Part shown: positions 53,265 through 61,616 of the stretch, in pieces
How positions within the stretch are numbered: the first letter of the stretch is position 1
Layout of the letters: every line of letters begins with the position of its first letter
Translations under genes and position numbers: made by a program
Assembly: GCF_004297405.1 (NCBI RefSeq)
Contig: NZ_SCVC01000047.1
Span: forward strand, 62,001 to 126,000
Direction of reading: 5' to 3'
Source: Reyranella sp.
Lineage (GTDB): Bacteria; Pseudomonadota; Alphaproteobacteria; Reyranellales; Reyranellaceae
Length of the DNA stretch: 64,000 bases
The notes under the pieces: generated by a model
Told to the model about the DNA's origin: nothing
Databases searched by the model: none
The model's input: only the letters and a program-made list of their open reading frames with translations

Positions 53265-53912
53265 TCACGGCTGGGTTACCGGCAGACCGGGGTCGGTCGC
53301 GGCGAGGCTGGCGCGAGCGCTGAAACGTCTCCACCACGCGGCGAGCCGCCGATACTCGGCAAGCAAGGCAGCGCCACGCGGCGACAGGACGAAGTAGGCG
53401 ACCATGGCACCGAGGTGAAAGTCGGCCAACGAGATGTCGGGGCCGCAGAGATGGGCATCATCGGACGCCAGGGCTTCGAGCGCCCAGAGGACACGTGTGG
53501 CTTCCTTCAGGCCCTTGTCGCGCTCGGCGGGGTCGACCTCGCCGCCCGTGCGGGGACGAAAGACGTCGTGCACGAAGACCTGCCGGACCAGTGGCCAGTA
53601 GGCATAGGAATCGACCACGCCGATGATCTGGTCCATTCGAGCCAGGGCTTGGGGTGAGGCCGGTTGGAGGATCGGGCCGGCAAAGGCGCGGTCGACGTAG
53701 CGCGTGATGGCCCCGGTCTCGTAAAGGACGAAACTGCCGTGGACGAGGGTCGGAACCCGTCGGAAGGGATGGAGAGGCAGATAATTGGCTGGGTAGTCAG
53801 CCGCGAAGGGGTTCACCTCGACCCTTTCGTAAGTCACGCCCTTCTCGGCCAGGGCCAGGCGGGCGATCCTGGTGTAGACGCTGTAGCGGTAGCCGTGCAG
53901 GAAGATGGTCAT
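53265..53912 (-). CDS. Glutathione S-transferase family protein
   Basis: A 215-residue GST-like protein: MTIFLHGYRYSVYTRIARLA start, cis-proline and substrate loop FRRVPTLVHGS, and ETGAITRYVD (about 65-74) of the thioredoxin-like domain, followed by a helical domain. It is separate from the other GST at 45538 and lies divergent to rpmH. Detoxification is a family-level guess. Confidence 0.87.
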   Translation of the reverse strand: MTIFLHGYRYSVYTRIARLALAEKGVTYERVEVNPFAADYPANYLPLHPFRRVPTLVHGSFVLYETGAITRYVDRAFAGPILQPASPQALARMDQIIGVVDSYAYWPLVRQVFVHDVFRPRTGGEVDPAERDKGLKEATRVLWALEALASDDAHLCGPDISLADFHLGAMVAYFVLSPRGAALLAEYRRLAAWWRRFSARASLAATDPGLPVTQP

Positions 53913-53930
53913 TGGCTATCCTAGGCCTCA

Positions 53931-53950
53931 TTGGGCTTCGTTGGGCCTCG
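53931..53950. repeat. Tandem 10-bp repeat upstream of rpmH promoter
   Basis: TTGGGCTTCG followed at once by TTGGGCCTCG: two copies differing at one base, ending at the start of the -35 hexamer (TTGACT at 53951). Possible binding site for a regulator of ribosome/replication-linked genes. Confidence 0.6.
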
Positions 53951-53979
53951 TTGACTCGCCGCCGTCTCGCGCTTATTAC
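53951..53979 (+). promoter_or_regulatory. Probable sigma-70 promoter of rpmH
   Basis: TTGACT (53951-53956), a 17-bp spacer and TATTAC (53974-53979) match the housekeeping consensus closely. The predicted start would be about 54 nt before the rpmH ATG at 54043. Strong expression is expected for a ribosomal protein operon. Confidence 0.7.
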
Positions 53980-54042
53980 GCTCGCCCACGGAATTTGCCC
54001 CTGCGCACCGCGCGGGGGCGTTGTATTTGAAGGAGTTGCGTC

Positions 54043-54177
54043 ATGAAACGCACCTATCAGCCGAGCAAGCTGGTGCGCAAGCGTCGGCATGGCTTCCGGT
54101 CCCGCATGGCGACGGTCGGTGGCCGCAAGGTCATTGCCAATCGCCGCCGCTCGGGCCGCAAGCGCCTGTCGGCCTAG
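54043..54177 (+). CDS. rpmH: 50S ribosomal protein L34
   Basis: The 44-residue protein starts MKRTYQPSKLVRKRRHGF and ends SGRKRLSA, an unmistakable L34, part of the large ribosomal subunit. An AAGGAG site lies 9 nt upstream. It opens the widespread rpmH-rnpA-yidD-yidC block; rnpA starts six nt after its stop. Too short for most gene finders. Confidence 0.98.
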   Translation: MKRTYQPSKLVRKRRHGFRSRMATVGGRKVIANRRRSGRKRLSA

Positions 54178-54183
54178 CTTCTT

Positions 54184-54549
54184 TTGACTGCGGCGCGCCT
54201 CGGGCGTCTGCCGAATCGTCGCGATTTCCTGCGCGTCCAAGCCGGACGCCGCTGTGCCATGCCTGGATTCGTGCTCCAGGTGGCGCCCATTCCCGCCGAT
54301 ATTGCACTGCCCGCCATCCGGGTGGGTTTCACCGTGAGCCGCAAGGTCGGCAATGCCGTGGTTCGTAACCGCGTACGCCGGCGTCTGCGGGAGATCGCCC
54401 GCATGGTGATCCCTGCCGAAGCCCGGCCGGACCTCGATTACGTCCTAGTCGGCCGGCAGGGCGCCCTCGCCCGCGACTTCACCGCGATGCGTCGGGAGCT
54501 GCAGGAGGCGCTGAAGCGTCTCAAAGCGCAGGCCGTCGCGACGCCATGA
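54184..54549 (+). CDS. rnpA: Ribonuclease P protein component
   Basis: A 121-residue basic protein with the RnpA signature RNRVRRRLRE (near 65) and RRDFLRVQAGRR near the N-terminus. It assists the catalytic RNA of RNase P in tRNA 5' processing. The start is TTG at 54184 (leucine codon read as Met), six nt after rpmH; no ATG or GTG gives a better N-terminus. Confidence 0.93.
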   Translation: MTAARLGRLPNRRDFLRVQAGRRCAMPGFVLQVAPIPADIALPAIRVGFTVSRKVGNAVVRNRVRRRLREIARMVIPAEARPDLDYVLVGRQGALARDFTAMRRELQEALKRLKAQAVATP

Positions 54550-54601
54550 CCTGCACGGACTGCTTGCGCCCGCGCTGTTAAATCGCCAGTTTCCGGGCCG
54601 C

Positions 54602-54874
54602 ATGATTTCCTTCGTCCTGCGTGGCGCGATCCGCTGCTATCAGCTCACGCTCGCGTACTTCTTCGTCGGCGCCTGCCGCTATGAGCCGTCCTGCTCGGCC
54701 TATGCGGCCGAGGCGGTGACGACGCATGGCGCGCTGCGGGGAAGCTGGCTCGCCGCGCATCGTCTCTGCCGCTGTGGCCCCTGGGGCGCCGGCGGTTGGG
54801 ATCCCGTCCCGCCGGTCGCTGCTGCACAGCGTTCGCGCCAAGCCTTGTCCTGCCACCCCGCCGAGCGCTTCTAA
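54602..54874 (+). CDS. yidD: Membrane protein insertion efficiency factor YidD
   Basis: A 90-residue protein with the family signature CRYEPSCSAYAAEAVTTHG (read as C-R-Y-E-P-S-C-S-x-Y-A-x-E-A) and RCGPWGAGGWDPVPP. It assists YidC. It is 52 nt after rnpA and its stop TAA is inside a 6-bp palindrome (54865-54878). Confidence 0.94.
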   Translation: MISFVLRGAIRCYQLTLAYFFVGACRYEPSCSAYAAEAVTTHGALRGSWLAAHRLCRCGPWGAGGWDPVPPVAAAQRSRQALSCHPAERF

Positions 54875-54896
54875 GCGCCACGAAAGATCGTCTGAA

Positions 54897-56729
54897 ATGG
54901 ATCAGAAGAATTTCATCGTCGCCATCGTCCTCTCGGTGCTGATCATCGTGGGCTGGCAGGTGGCCTTTCCGCCGGCCAAGCCGCCGGTCAATGGCACGCA
55001 GCAAACGACGCAGTCCGGCGCCCCGCAGGCGCCGGCCGGCCAGCCGGGCGCGCCCGCCACACCCGGCACGCAGCCTGGACCGGGAGCAGCCCCCGCGCAG
55101 CAGCCGGTGGTCGGCCGCAGCGAGGCGTTGACCCAGACCCCGCGCGTCACGTTCCAAACGGCCGAACTGGAAGGCTCGATCTCGCTCAAGGGCGCGCGCA
55201 TCGACGACGTGCGGCTCGTGAAGTACCGCGAGACCATCGACCCCAAGAGCCCGCCTGTTCCGGTGCTCTCGCCGGTCGGCAGCGCCCACCCCTACTACGC
55301 CGAGTTCGGTTGGTCCTCGTCCGATCCTGCGATCAAGGTGCCGAGTCCCGACTCGATCTGGACTGCGGACAATCAGACGGTGGCGCCCGGCAAGCCGGTG
55401 AAGCTCACCTGGGACAACGGCCAGGGTCTGATCTTCGGCCTCACCGTGTCGATCGACGAATTCTTCATGTTCGACGTGAAGCAGAGCTTCGAGAACAACA
55501 CCGACAAGCCGGTGACCCTGTTCCCCTGGAGCCTTGTCGTACGCTACGGCGAGCCGGCGGCCGAGGGCATGTACATCCTGCATGAGGGCCCCTACGGCGT
55601 GTTCAACGGCGCGCTGAAGGAATTCAGCTACTCCGACTTCAAGGGCAACAAGCAGCAGAAGATCGCCACGACGGGCGGCTGGCTCGGCATCACCGACAAA
55701 TACTGGATGGCCACGCTGGTGCCCGATCAGACGGCCAAGCTCGACGCGTCGATCAAGCAGACGGGCGCCGGCGCGGACCTCAAGTACCAGATCGACTATG
55801 TCGGCGGCGGTCTTGTTGCAGCGCCTGGGGCAACCGTTGCGACGAACTCCCGCCTCTATGCCGGCGCCAAGATCGTGCGGGTGATCGACGACTACGAAAC
55901 AAAGTACGGCATCGAGAAGTTCGATCTCACGATCGACTGGGGCTGGTTCTGGTTCTTCACCAAGCCGCTGTTCTGGCTGCTCGAGTGGCTCTACGTGCAG
56001 CTCGGCAACTTCGGCCTGTCGATCCTGGTGCTGACCGTCATCGTCAAGCTCGTGTTCTTCCCGCTGGCCAACAAGTCCTATGCGGCGATGAGCAAGATGA
56101 AGGCGCTGCAGCCGGAGATGGAGAAGCTCAAGGAGCGCTATGGCGAGGATCGCCAGCGCATGAACCAGGAGATGATGCAGCTCTATCGCCGCGAGAAAGT
56201 GAATCCCGCGGCGGGCTGCTTGCCGATCCTGGTGCAGATCCCGGTGTTCTTCGCGCTCTACAAGGTGCTCTACACCACCATCGAGATGCGCCATCAGCCG
56301 TTCTACGGCTGGATCAAGGATTTGGCCGCGCCCGATCCGCTCACCATCCTCACGGGCTTCGGGCTCTTCTCGTGGCACGTGCCGGACTTCCTGCACTTCT
56401 TCAACATCGGCCTGTGGCCCATCATCATGGGCATCACGATGTACCTGCAGCAGAAGCTGAACCCGCAGCCGACCGATCCGGTGCAGGCCCGCGTGTTCCA
56501 GTTCCTGCCGATCCTGTTCACCTTCATGCTGGCGCCGTTCTCGGCCGGCCTGGTGATCTACTGGGCGTGGAGCAACATCCTGTCGATCGCCCAGCAGTAC
56601 ATGATCATGCGTCGCCACGGCACGCCGATCGGCGGCGGCAAGGCCCCGGTCGCAGCAACGGCGGCGCCGGCGGCAGCCGCCAACGGTAGCAACAAGAAGG
56701 GCGGCAAGGGCTCCGGCAAGAAGGGCTGA
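54897..56729 (+). CDS. yidC: Membrane protein insertase YidC
   Basis: A 610-residue membrane insertase: first helix FIVAIVLSVLIIVGWQVAF (6-24), a Pro/Ala/Gln-rich linker (about 30-70), a large periplasmic beta domain (about 75-340), and the conserved five-helix core with PAAGCLPILVQIPVFFALYK and the Lys/Gly-rich tail NKKGGKGSGKKG. It inserts and folds inner-membrane proteins with Sec or alone. The ATG at 54897 begins MDQKNF, the family-typical start; longer in-frame upstream sequence is not. TGATG links it to yihA. Confidence 0.97.
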   Translation: MDQKNFIVAIVLSVLIIVGWQVAFPPAKPPVNGTQQTTQSGAPQAPAGQPGAPATPGTQPGPGAAPAQQPVVGRSEALTQTPRVTFQTAELEGSISLKGARIDDVRLVKYRETIDPKSPPVPVLSPVGSAHPYYAEFGWSSSDPAIKVPSPDSIWTADNQTVAPGKPVKLTWDNGQGLIFGLTVSIDEFFMFDVKQSFENNTDKPVTLFPWSLVVRYGEPAAEGMYILHEGPYGVFNGALKEFSYSDFKGNKQQKIATTGGWLGITDKYWMATLVPDQTAKLDASIKQTGAGADLKYQIDYVGGGLVAAPGATVATNSRLYAGAKIVRVIDDYETKYGIEKFDLTIDWGWFWFFTKPLFWLLEWLYVQLGNFGLSILVLTVIVKLVFFPLANKSYAAMSKMKALQPEMEKLKERYGEDRQRMNQEMMQLYRREKVNPAAGCLPILVQIPVFFALYKVLYTTIEMRHQPFYGWIKDLAAPDPLTILTGFGLFSWHVPDFLHFFNIGLWPIIMGITMYLQQKLNPQPTDPVQARVFQFLPILFTFMLAPFSAGLVIYWAWSNILSIAQQYMIMRRHGTPIGGGKAPVAATAAPAAAANGSNKKGGKGSGKKG

Positions 56730-57394
56730 TGCCTACGGACAAACGAGAGGGGGACGCGCCAGAGGGGCGTACCCCGGAGGAAATCGAGGCGGCGCGCAAG
56801 CTTTTCGCGGGCCCCTGCGATTTCATCTCTGGCGCAGCGTCCCTCGAATCGCTGACGCCCACGACATGGCCCGAAGTAGCTTTTGCCGGCCGCTCCAATG
56901 TCGGCAAGTCGAGCCTCGTGAACGCGCTCACCGGCCGGCGCACCCTGGCGCGCGTTTCGGCCAAGCCTGGCCATACGCGGCAGATCAATTTCTTCGATCT
57001 CGCGAACCAGATGGTGCTGGTCGATTTGCCGGGTTACGGCTTCGCCCAGGTATCCAAATCGATGAAGGAGACGTGGCAGGATCTCGCCTCGGCCTATCTG
57101 CGGGGCCGGCCCACCTTGGTGCGCGTCTGCCTGCTGATCGATTCGCGCCATGGCGTGAAGGAGAGTGACCGCGAAACGATGCGGAATCTCGACAAGGCCG
57201 CCGTCTCCTACCAGATCGTGTTGACCAAGACCGATCAGCTCAAGGCTGCCGACGTGCCGCGCGCCGTGGCTGCCGCCGAGGCCATCGCCCGCAAGCATGG
57301 TGCGGCCCATCCCGTGGTGCTGCCGACCAGCAGCGAAACGGGCTTCGGGATTCCTGAACTGCGGGCCGAGATCAAGGCTGTCGCCGGCGTCTGA
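56729..57394 (+). CDS. yihA: Ribosome biogenesis GTP-binding protein YihA/EngB
   Basis: A 221-residue TrmE-Era-EngA-YihA-type GTPase: G1 GRSNVGKSS (near 54), G3 DLPGYGFA (near 98), G4 TKTDQL (near 167). Needed for large ribosomal subunit assembly. Start ATG overlaps the yidC stop by one base (TGATG at 56727-56731). The N-terminal 35 residues extend beyond the E. coli form. Confidence 0.96.
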   Translation: MPTDKREGDAPEGRTPEEIEAARKLFAGPCDFISGAASLESLTPTTWPEVAFAGRSNVGKSSLVNALTGRRTLARVSAKPGHTRQINFFDLANQMVLVDLPGYGFAQVSKSMKETWQDLASAYLRGRPTLVRVCLLIDSRHGVKESDRETMRNLDKAAVSYQIVLTKTDQLKAADVPRAVAAAEAIARKHGAAHPVVLPTSSETGFGIPELRAEIKAVAGV

Positions 57395-57400
57395 CGGCTT

Positions 57401-58072
57401 CTACGCCGCGTCGTGAAAAATGATGCCCAAGGTGAAGCGCTGACCTTCGCGTACGCTCGACACGCCGTGGCGCATGGCGGTGCGATGCCAGCCACGCGAT
57501 CCTTTCACGGGCCGCTCGTTCACGGCGAAGATCACGGCGTCGCCCTGGCCGAGCGGCACGACCTCGCCGCGCGACTGCATGCGCGGCCGCTGCTCGACCA
57601 GCATGAACTCACCGCCCGAGAAATCGCGCTCCGGGGTGCTCAACAGGATCGTCGCCTGGAGAGGGAAGACCAGCTCGCCGTAGAGGTCGCGGTGCAGGCA
57701 GTTGTAGTCGCCCGGCCCGTAGCGCAGCAGCAACGGCGTCGGCCGCTTCTGGCCGCCCTCGTGGCACTGCTGCAGCCAACCCTTCAGGGTCGTCGGAAAG
57801 CGTTGCGGGCGTCCGAGCTGCTCGTTCCAGGCATTGGCCACGCGAGCGAGCTCCGGATAGAGCGCCTGGCGCAGGCGTTCGACCGGCGCGGGCAGCGGAT
57901 AGGCGAAATACTGGTATTCGCCCTGCCCATAGCCATGGCGCTGCATGACGATGTGCTTGCGAAACTGGGCCTGATCCGGCCAGAGGGCCGCGAGTGCGCG
58001 GCAATCCGCAGGGTCGATCAGGTTCCGTGCGACGGCAAAGCCGCGGGCAGCCAAAGCTTCATAATCCATCAT
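57401..58072 (-). CDS. 2OG-Fe(II) oxygenase
   Basis: A 223-residue dioxygenase of the 2-oxoglutarate/Fe(II) cupin-like fold: HxD ligands H127 and D129 in NCLHRDLYGELVFPL, distal H202 in AMRHGVSS and the 2-oxoglutarate Arg near R212 in EGQRFTLG. Both metal ligands and the anchor Arg are in place, so it should be active; substrate not identifiable (prolyl-hydroxylase-like members act on proteins). Start ATG 58072; another Met follows directly. It lies convergent to yihA (6 nt), as an insert between the yidC block and argB. Confidence 0.85.
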   Translation of the reverse strand: MMDYEALAARGFAVARNLIDPADCRALAALWPDQAQFRKHIVMQRHGYGQGEYQYFAYPLPAPVERLRQALYPELARVANAWNEQLGRPQRFPTTLKGWLQQCHEGGQKRPTPLLLRYGPGDYNCLHRDLYGELVFPLQATILLSTPERDFSGGEFMLVEQRPRMQSRGEVVPLGQGDAVIFAVNERPVKGSRGWHRTAMRHGVSSVREGQRFTLGIIFHDAA

Positions 58073-58139
58073 GCGGACATCCTGCCGCGGGACGGGCACT
58101 TCTTCTATCCGCTGCCCGCCTGATATATGATGCCGCCTT

Positions 58140-58169
58140 AGCCCTCTCCCGCGCCGGGAGAGGGCTTTT
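58140..58169 (+). terminator. Terminator-like CTCTCCC palindrome upstream of argB
   Basis: A 12-bp perfect stem (58140-58151 with 58155-58166), 3-nt loop CGC and TTTT directly after. It lies 35 nt before the argB ATG, where a terminator would have to stop transcripts from far upstream. It belongs to the same CTCTCCC-rich palindrome set as 30699-30724. Confidence 0.65.
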
Positions 58170-58203
58170 GCCAACTTGAGCCGACATTACGGGAAGCGAA
58201 GAA

Positions 58204-59118
58204 ATGGCCGAGCCGGTCCAGACCGACAAGGAGCAGAAGCGGCTCATCCGCATGGCGGAGACCATCTCCAAGGCGCTGCCCTTCATGCGCCGGCACAACG
58301 ACGCCACCTTCGTGGTGAAGTATGGCGGCCATGCCATGACCGACCCCAAGCTCGGCGACCTGGTCGCCCGCGACGTCGTGCTGATGAAGCAGGTCGGCAT
58401 GAACCCGATCGTGGTCCATGGCGGCGGCCCGCAGATCAACAAGATGCTGGAGCGCGTGGGCCTCAAGAGCACCTTCGTGAACGGCTTGCGCGTCACCGAT
58501 GCACCGACGATGGAGATCGTCGAAATGGTGCTCGCCGGCTCGATCAATAAGGCGATCGTGGCCGACATCAACGAGTGCGGCGGCATCGCCGTCGGCATCT
58601 GCGGCAAGGACGGCAACCTGATCCTGGCGCGCAAGGTGACCGAGATGCGCGACCCCAAGACCGGCGAACTCCTGAAGGTCGACCTCAAGCAGGTTGGCGA
58701 GCCCGCCAAGATCAACGTCATGGTGCTGGAGCAACTGCGCCGCGCCGACGTCATTCCCGTGGTGGCGCCGATCGGCTTCGGTGTCGACGACGAACTCACC
58801 TACAACATCAATGCCGACACCTCTGCGGGCGCCATTGCCGGCGCCATGAAGGCCAAACGCCTTCTCTTCCTGACCGACGTGCCGGGCGTCCTCGACAAGG
58901 ACGGCAAGCTCATCCAGGACATCACGGTTGAGCAGGCGCGCGCCCTGATCGCCGATGGCACCATCTCGGGCGGCATGATCCCCAAGGTCGAGAACTGCAT
59001 CGATGCCGTGAACAGCGGCGTCGAGGCGGCTGTCATCATGGACGGCCGCGTGCCGCACGCCCTGCTGCTGGAGGTCTTCACCGAGGCCGGCGTGGGCACC
59101 ATGGTGACCCGTAACTGA
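58204..59118 (+). CDS. argB: Acetylglutamate kinase
   Basis: A 304-residue kinase of the amino-acid-kinase family that phosphorylates N-acetyl-L-glutamate in arginine synthesis. VVKYGGHAMTD (near 37) is the ATP-binding strand-loop, VVHGGGPQINKMLERVGL (near 73) the glycine-rich substrate-binding loop, and NVNADTSAG-like NINADTSAGAIAGA the C-terminal ATP region. Length matches bacterial ArgB (290-305). Deformylase follows after 37 nt. Confidence 0.96.
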   Translation: MAEPVQTDKEQKRLIRMAETISKALPFMRRHNDATFVVKYGGHAMTDPKLGDLVARDVVLMKQVGMNPIVVHGGGPQINKMLERVGLKSTFVNGLRVTDAPTMEIVEMVLAGSINKAIVADINECGGIAVGICGKDGNLILARKVTEMRDPKTGELLKVDLKQVGEPAKINVMVLEQLRRADVIPVVAPIGFGVDDELTYNINADTSAGAIAGAMKAKRLLFLTDVPGVLDKDGKLIQDITVEQARALIADGTISGGMIPKVENCIDAVNSGVEAAVIMDGRVPHALLLEVFTEAGVGTMVTRN

Positions 59119-59155
59119 CCTTGAAACCGCCAAATCTGCCTTATATCTAAGCCAA

Positions 59156-59722
59156 ATGGCTCTCCTGCCCATCCTTACGGCGCCTGATCCGCGTCTCAAG
59201 AAGAAGTCCCTGCCGGTCGAGGCTGTCGACGACGGCGTGCGCCAGCTCATGGACGATATGCTGGAGACCATGTACGACGCGCCGGGCATCGGCCTGGCGG
59301 CGCCGCAGATTGGCGTGCTGAAGCGCGTGATCGTGCTCGACATCGAGCGCGAGGACACCAAGACCGGCCCGCTGTTCATGGCGAACCCGGAGATCATCGA
59401 CGCGTCGGACGAGGATGTCTCCTACGAGGAAGGCTGTCTGTCGGTGCCGGAGCACTATTCCGACGTCGTCCGCCCGGCCAAGGTCACCGTTCGCTATCTC
59501 GATCGCGAGGGCAAGGTGCAGGAGCTTGCGGCAGAGGGCTTACTCGCCACCTGTTTGCAGCACGAGATTGACCATCTCGACGGCATCCTGTTCATCGACC
59601 ATATCTCGGCGCTCAAGCGGAACATGATCCTGCGCAAGCTTCTCAAGGCGCGGAAGGAGCAAGAGCGCGACGCAGCCCACGGCAAGCCTGCCGTGGCGAA
59701 GGACCCCGAGCACGCGCTCTAA
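59156..59722 (+). CDS. def: Peptide deformylase
   Basis: A 188-residue metalloenzyme that removes the formyl group from nascent proteins. All three motifs are present: GIGLAAPQIG (about 41-50), EEGCLSVP (near 98) and HEIDHLDG (near 140) with the metal-binding His pair. The stop TAA lies in the loop of a 5-bp stem (59714-59727). No fmt gene is adjacent in the window. Confidence 0.96.
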   Translation: MALLPILTAPDPRLKKKSLPVEAVDDGVRQLMDDMLETMYDAPGIGLAAPQIGVLKRVIVLDIEREDTKTGPLFMANPEIIDASDEDVSYEEGCLSVPEHYSDVVRPAKVTVRYLDREGKVQELAAEGLLATCLQHEIDHLDGILFIDHISALKRNMILRKLLKARKEQERDAAHGKPAVAKDPEHAL

Positions 59723-59740
59723 AGCGCTGGGCTTATCCGT

Positions 59741-60559
59741 TCAGTCGATCAAGTTGCCGGCGGCATCGAAGAACGGATAGGGCCCCTCATAATCGCCGAT
59801 GACGGCGGTATGAGTGATCAGCCTTCCATCGTTCCACCAGTGCAGCATGAAACCCGGCGGCTCCATGCGGAAGCAGCTTGGCGCATCGGGATCGATGTCG
59901 AGCGCCACCTGGTGTGCGGGGCTGGGGCAGGTCAGAGCTGGCCGGCCGCCGACCTGGGCGCGGATCGTGCGGTGCAAGTGCCCGCACAGGATGAGTTCGA
60001 CCTGCCCGTGCCGTTCCATGATGGCCGCAAATCCGTCGCGGCCCTCGAGGCCGATCTTGTCCATGTGGCCGATGCCTGTGACGAAGGGCGGATGGTGCAT
60101 CAGCACGAGGGTGGGCGCGTTTGGCTTTTCCGCCAGCGTGCGCTCGAGCCAGGCCAGTCGTTCGGCGCAGAGTTCGCCGCCGCCTTGACCCGGGATCAGG
60201 GTGTCCAGTCCGACGATGCGCAGCGGATACTCGTCGATGGCGAACTGCAGGAACTTACCGTCGACCGGTAGATAGCCGCCGCTCTGGAAGGCGTCGCGCA
60301 TGGCAGCGCGTTCGTCATGGTTGCCGGGTATGGCGACGATGCGCTGCTTGATTGGCGCCAGGATCGATTTCAGATGCTCGTACTCTTCTGGTCGGCCCAG
60401 ATCGACCAGATCGCCGGTCAGCAGCACGAGGTCGGGCTGCGGCTTGAGAGCCAGCAACTCTTGTACGCAGCGCTCCAACATCGCCGCCGTATCGACCTTC
60501 TTGTAGGCGAGCTTTCCCGGCAGCTTGATATGGGTATCCGTGATTTGTGCGATCAGCAT
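59741..60559 (-). CDS. Metallophosphoesterase (CpdA/GpdQ-like phosphodiesterase)
   Basis: A 272-residue calcineurin-like phosphoesterase with the usual five motifs: DTHIK (8-12), TGDLVD (near 48), PGNHDE (near 77), MHHPPF (near 152) and CGHLHR (near 190). GpdQ hydrolyses glycerophosphodiesters and CpdA hydrolyses cyclic AMP; the sequence alone does not decide. It is 10 nt after the ABC ATPase stop, on the same strand, and so probably in its operon, favouring an imported phosphodiester as substrate. Confidence 0.88.
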   Translation of the reverse strand: MLIAQITDTHIKLPGKLAYKKVDTAAMLERCVQELLALKPQPDLVLLTGDLVDLGRPEEYEHLKSILAPIKQRIVAIPGNHDERAAMRDAFQSGGYLPVDGKFLQFAIDEYPLRIVGLDTLIPGQGGGELCAERLAWLERTLAEKPNAPTLVLMHHPPFVTGIGHMDKIGLEGRDGFAAIMERHGQVELILCGHLHRTIRAQVGGRPALTCPSPAHQVALDIDPDAPSCFRMEPPGFMLHWWNDGRLITHTAVIGDYEGPYPFFDAAGNLID

Positions 60560-60569
60560 GGCAGTGCCT

Positions 60570-61616
60570 TCACAATACGAGCAGTCCGCGTGGATCTATG
60601 CTGAGCCGCACCGCATCGCCATGATTGAATTCGCGCCGCGCCGTGCTCTCGACCACAAGCGGCCGCGCCTCGCCCACCTCGACGAACAGCCGCGTGCGGT
60701 CACCCAGGAAGAAGGCGGCGGCCACCTTGCCGTGCAGGCCGGACGCTTCATCGCTTTCGGCGATGCGGATGTCTTCGGGCCGAAACAGAATCTCTGTCGC
60801 GTGTCCGGGCGCCTCGTTCCAGGCGAGATCTCCGGCGCGACAGCTGAATACGCCGTTCTGCGTTGTACCGGTCAGGCGGTTCATCGTGCCGATGAACTCG
60901 GCGACGAAACGCGTCGCCGGGCGCTGGTAGATCTCGCGCGGCTTCCCGATCTGGGCCACGCGCCCGTGCTCCATGACCACGATGCGGTCGCCGAGCGCCA
61001 TCGCCTCGGCCTGGTCGTGGGTGACGTAGATCGCGGTGATGCCGAGCGAACGCAGCAGCGAGTCGATCTCCAGCCGCAAGGTATCGCGTAGCTTGGCGTC
61101 CAGTGCCGTCAAGGGTTCGTCCAGCAGCAGCGCGCGCGGCCTCACGGCGATGGCGCGTGCAAGCGCCACGCGCTGGCGCTGGCCACCCGAAAGCTGGTCG
61201 ATGCGGCGATCGGCGAGCTTCGTGATCTGCATCATGGCCAGCATCTCGGCGACGCGCGCCCTAATCTGCCCATCGGGTGTCTTGCGGATCTTGAGGCCGT
61301 ATCCGATGTTCCCGGCGACCGTCATATTGGGGAACAACGCGTAGGACTGGAACACCATGCCGACGTTGCGTTGCTCGATGGGCAGATGCGTCACGTCAAC
61401 GCCGTCGAACAGAACCTTGCCGCCCGCGTCGGGCTCTTCCAGTCCGGCGATGATGCGCAGGGTCGTAGTCTTGCCGCAGCCAGAGGGTCCGAGAAACACG
61501 ATGGTTTCGCCGGCATGGATGGCGAGGTCCAGTGGCTCAAGCGCCCTGGTGCCGTCGGCAAAGGTCTTCGCGCAACCCTGGAGCGCGATCGCGAGCGGTT
61601 TGCCGATATCGGTCAT
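60570..61616 (-). CDS. ABC importer ATP-binding protein
   Basis: A 348-residue ATPase: Walker A GPSGCGKTT (43-51), signature LSGGQRQR (near 146), Walker B LLLDEPLTALD (near 166), then a C-terminal TOBE domain. This is the PotA/FbpC/PhnT-like single-domain form. It overlaps the downstream-positioned permease stop by four bases (ATGA on the minus strand); a much longer in-frame start (62210) is antisense to the permease and rejected. Part of a five-gene unit. Confidence 0.92.
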   Translation of the reverse strand: MTDIGKPLAIALQGCAKTFADGTRALEPLDLAIHAGETIVFLGPSGCGKTTTLRIIAGLEEPDAGGKVLFDGVDVTHLPIEQRNVGMVFQSYALFPNMTVAGNIGYGLKIRKTPDGQIRARVAEMLAMMQITKLADRRIDQLSGGQRQRVALARAIAVRPRALLLDEPLTALDAKLRDTLRLEIDSLLRSLGITAIYVTHDQAEAMALGDRIVVMEHGRVAQIGKPREIYQRPATRFVAEFIGTMNRLTGTTQNGVFSCRAGDLAWNEAPGHATEILFRPEDIRIAESDEASGLHGKVAAAFFLGDRTRLFVEVGEARPLVVESTARREFNHGDAVRLSIDPRGLLVL

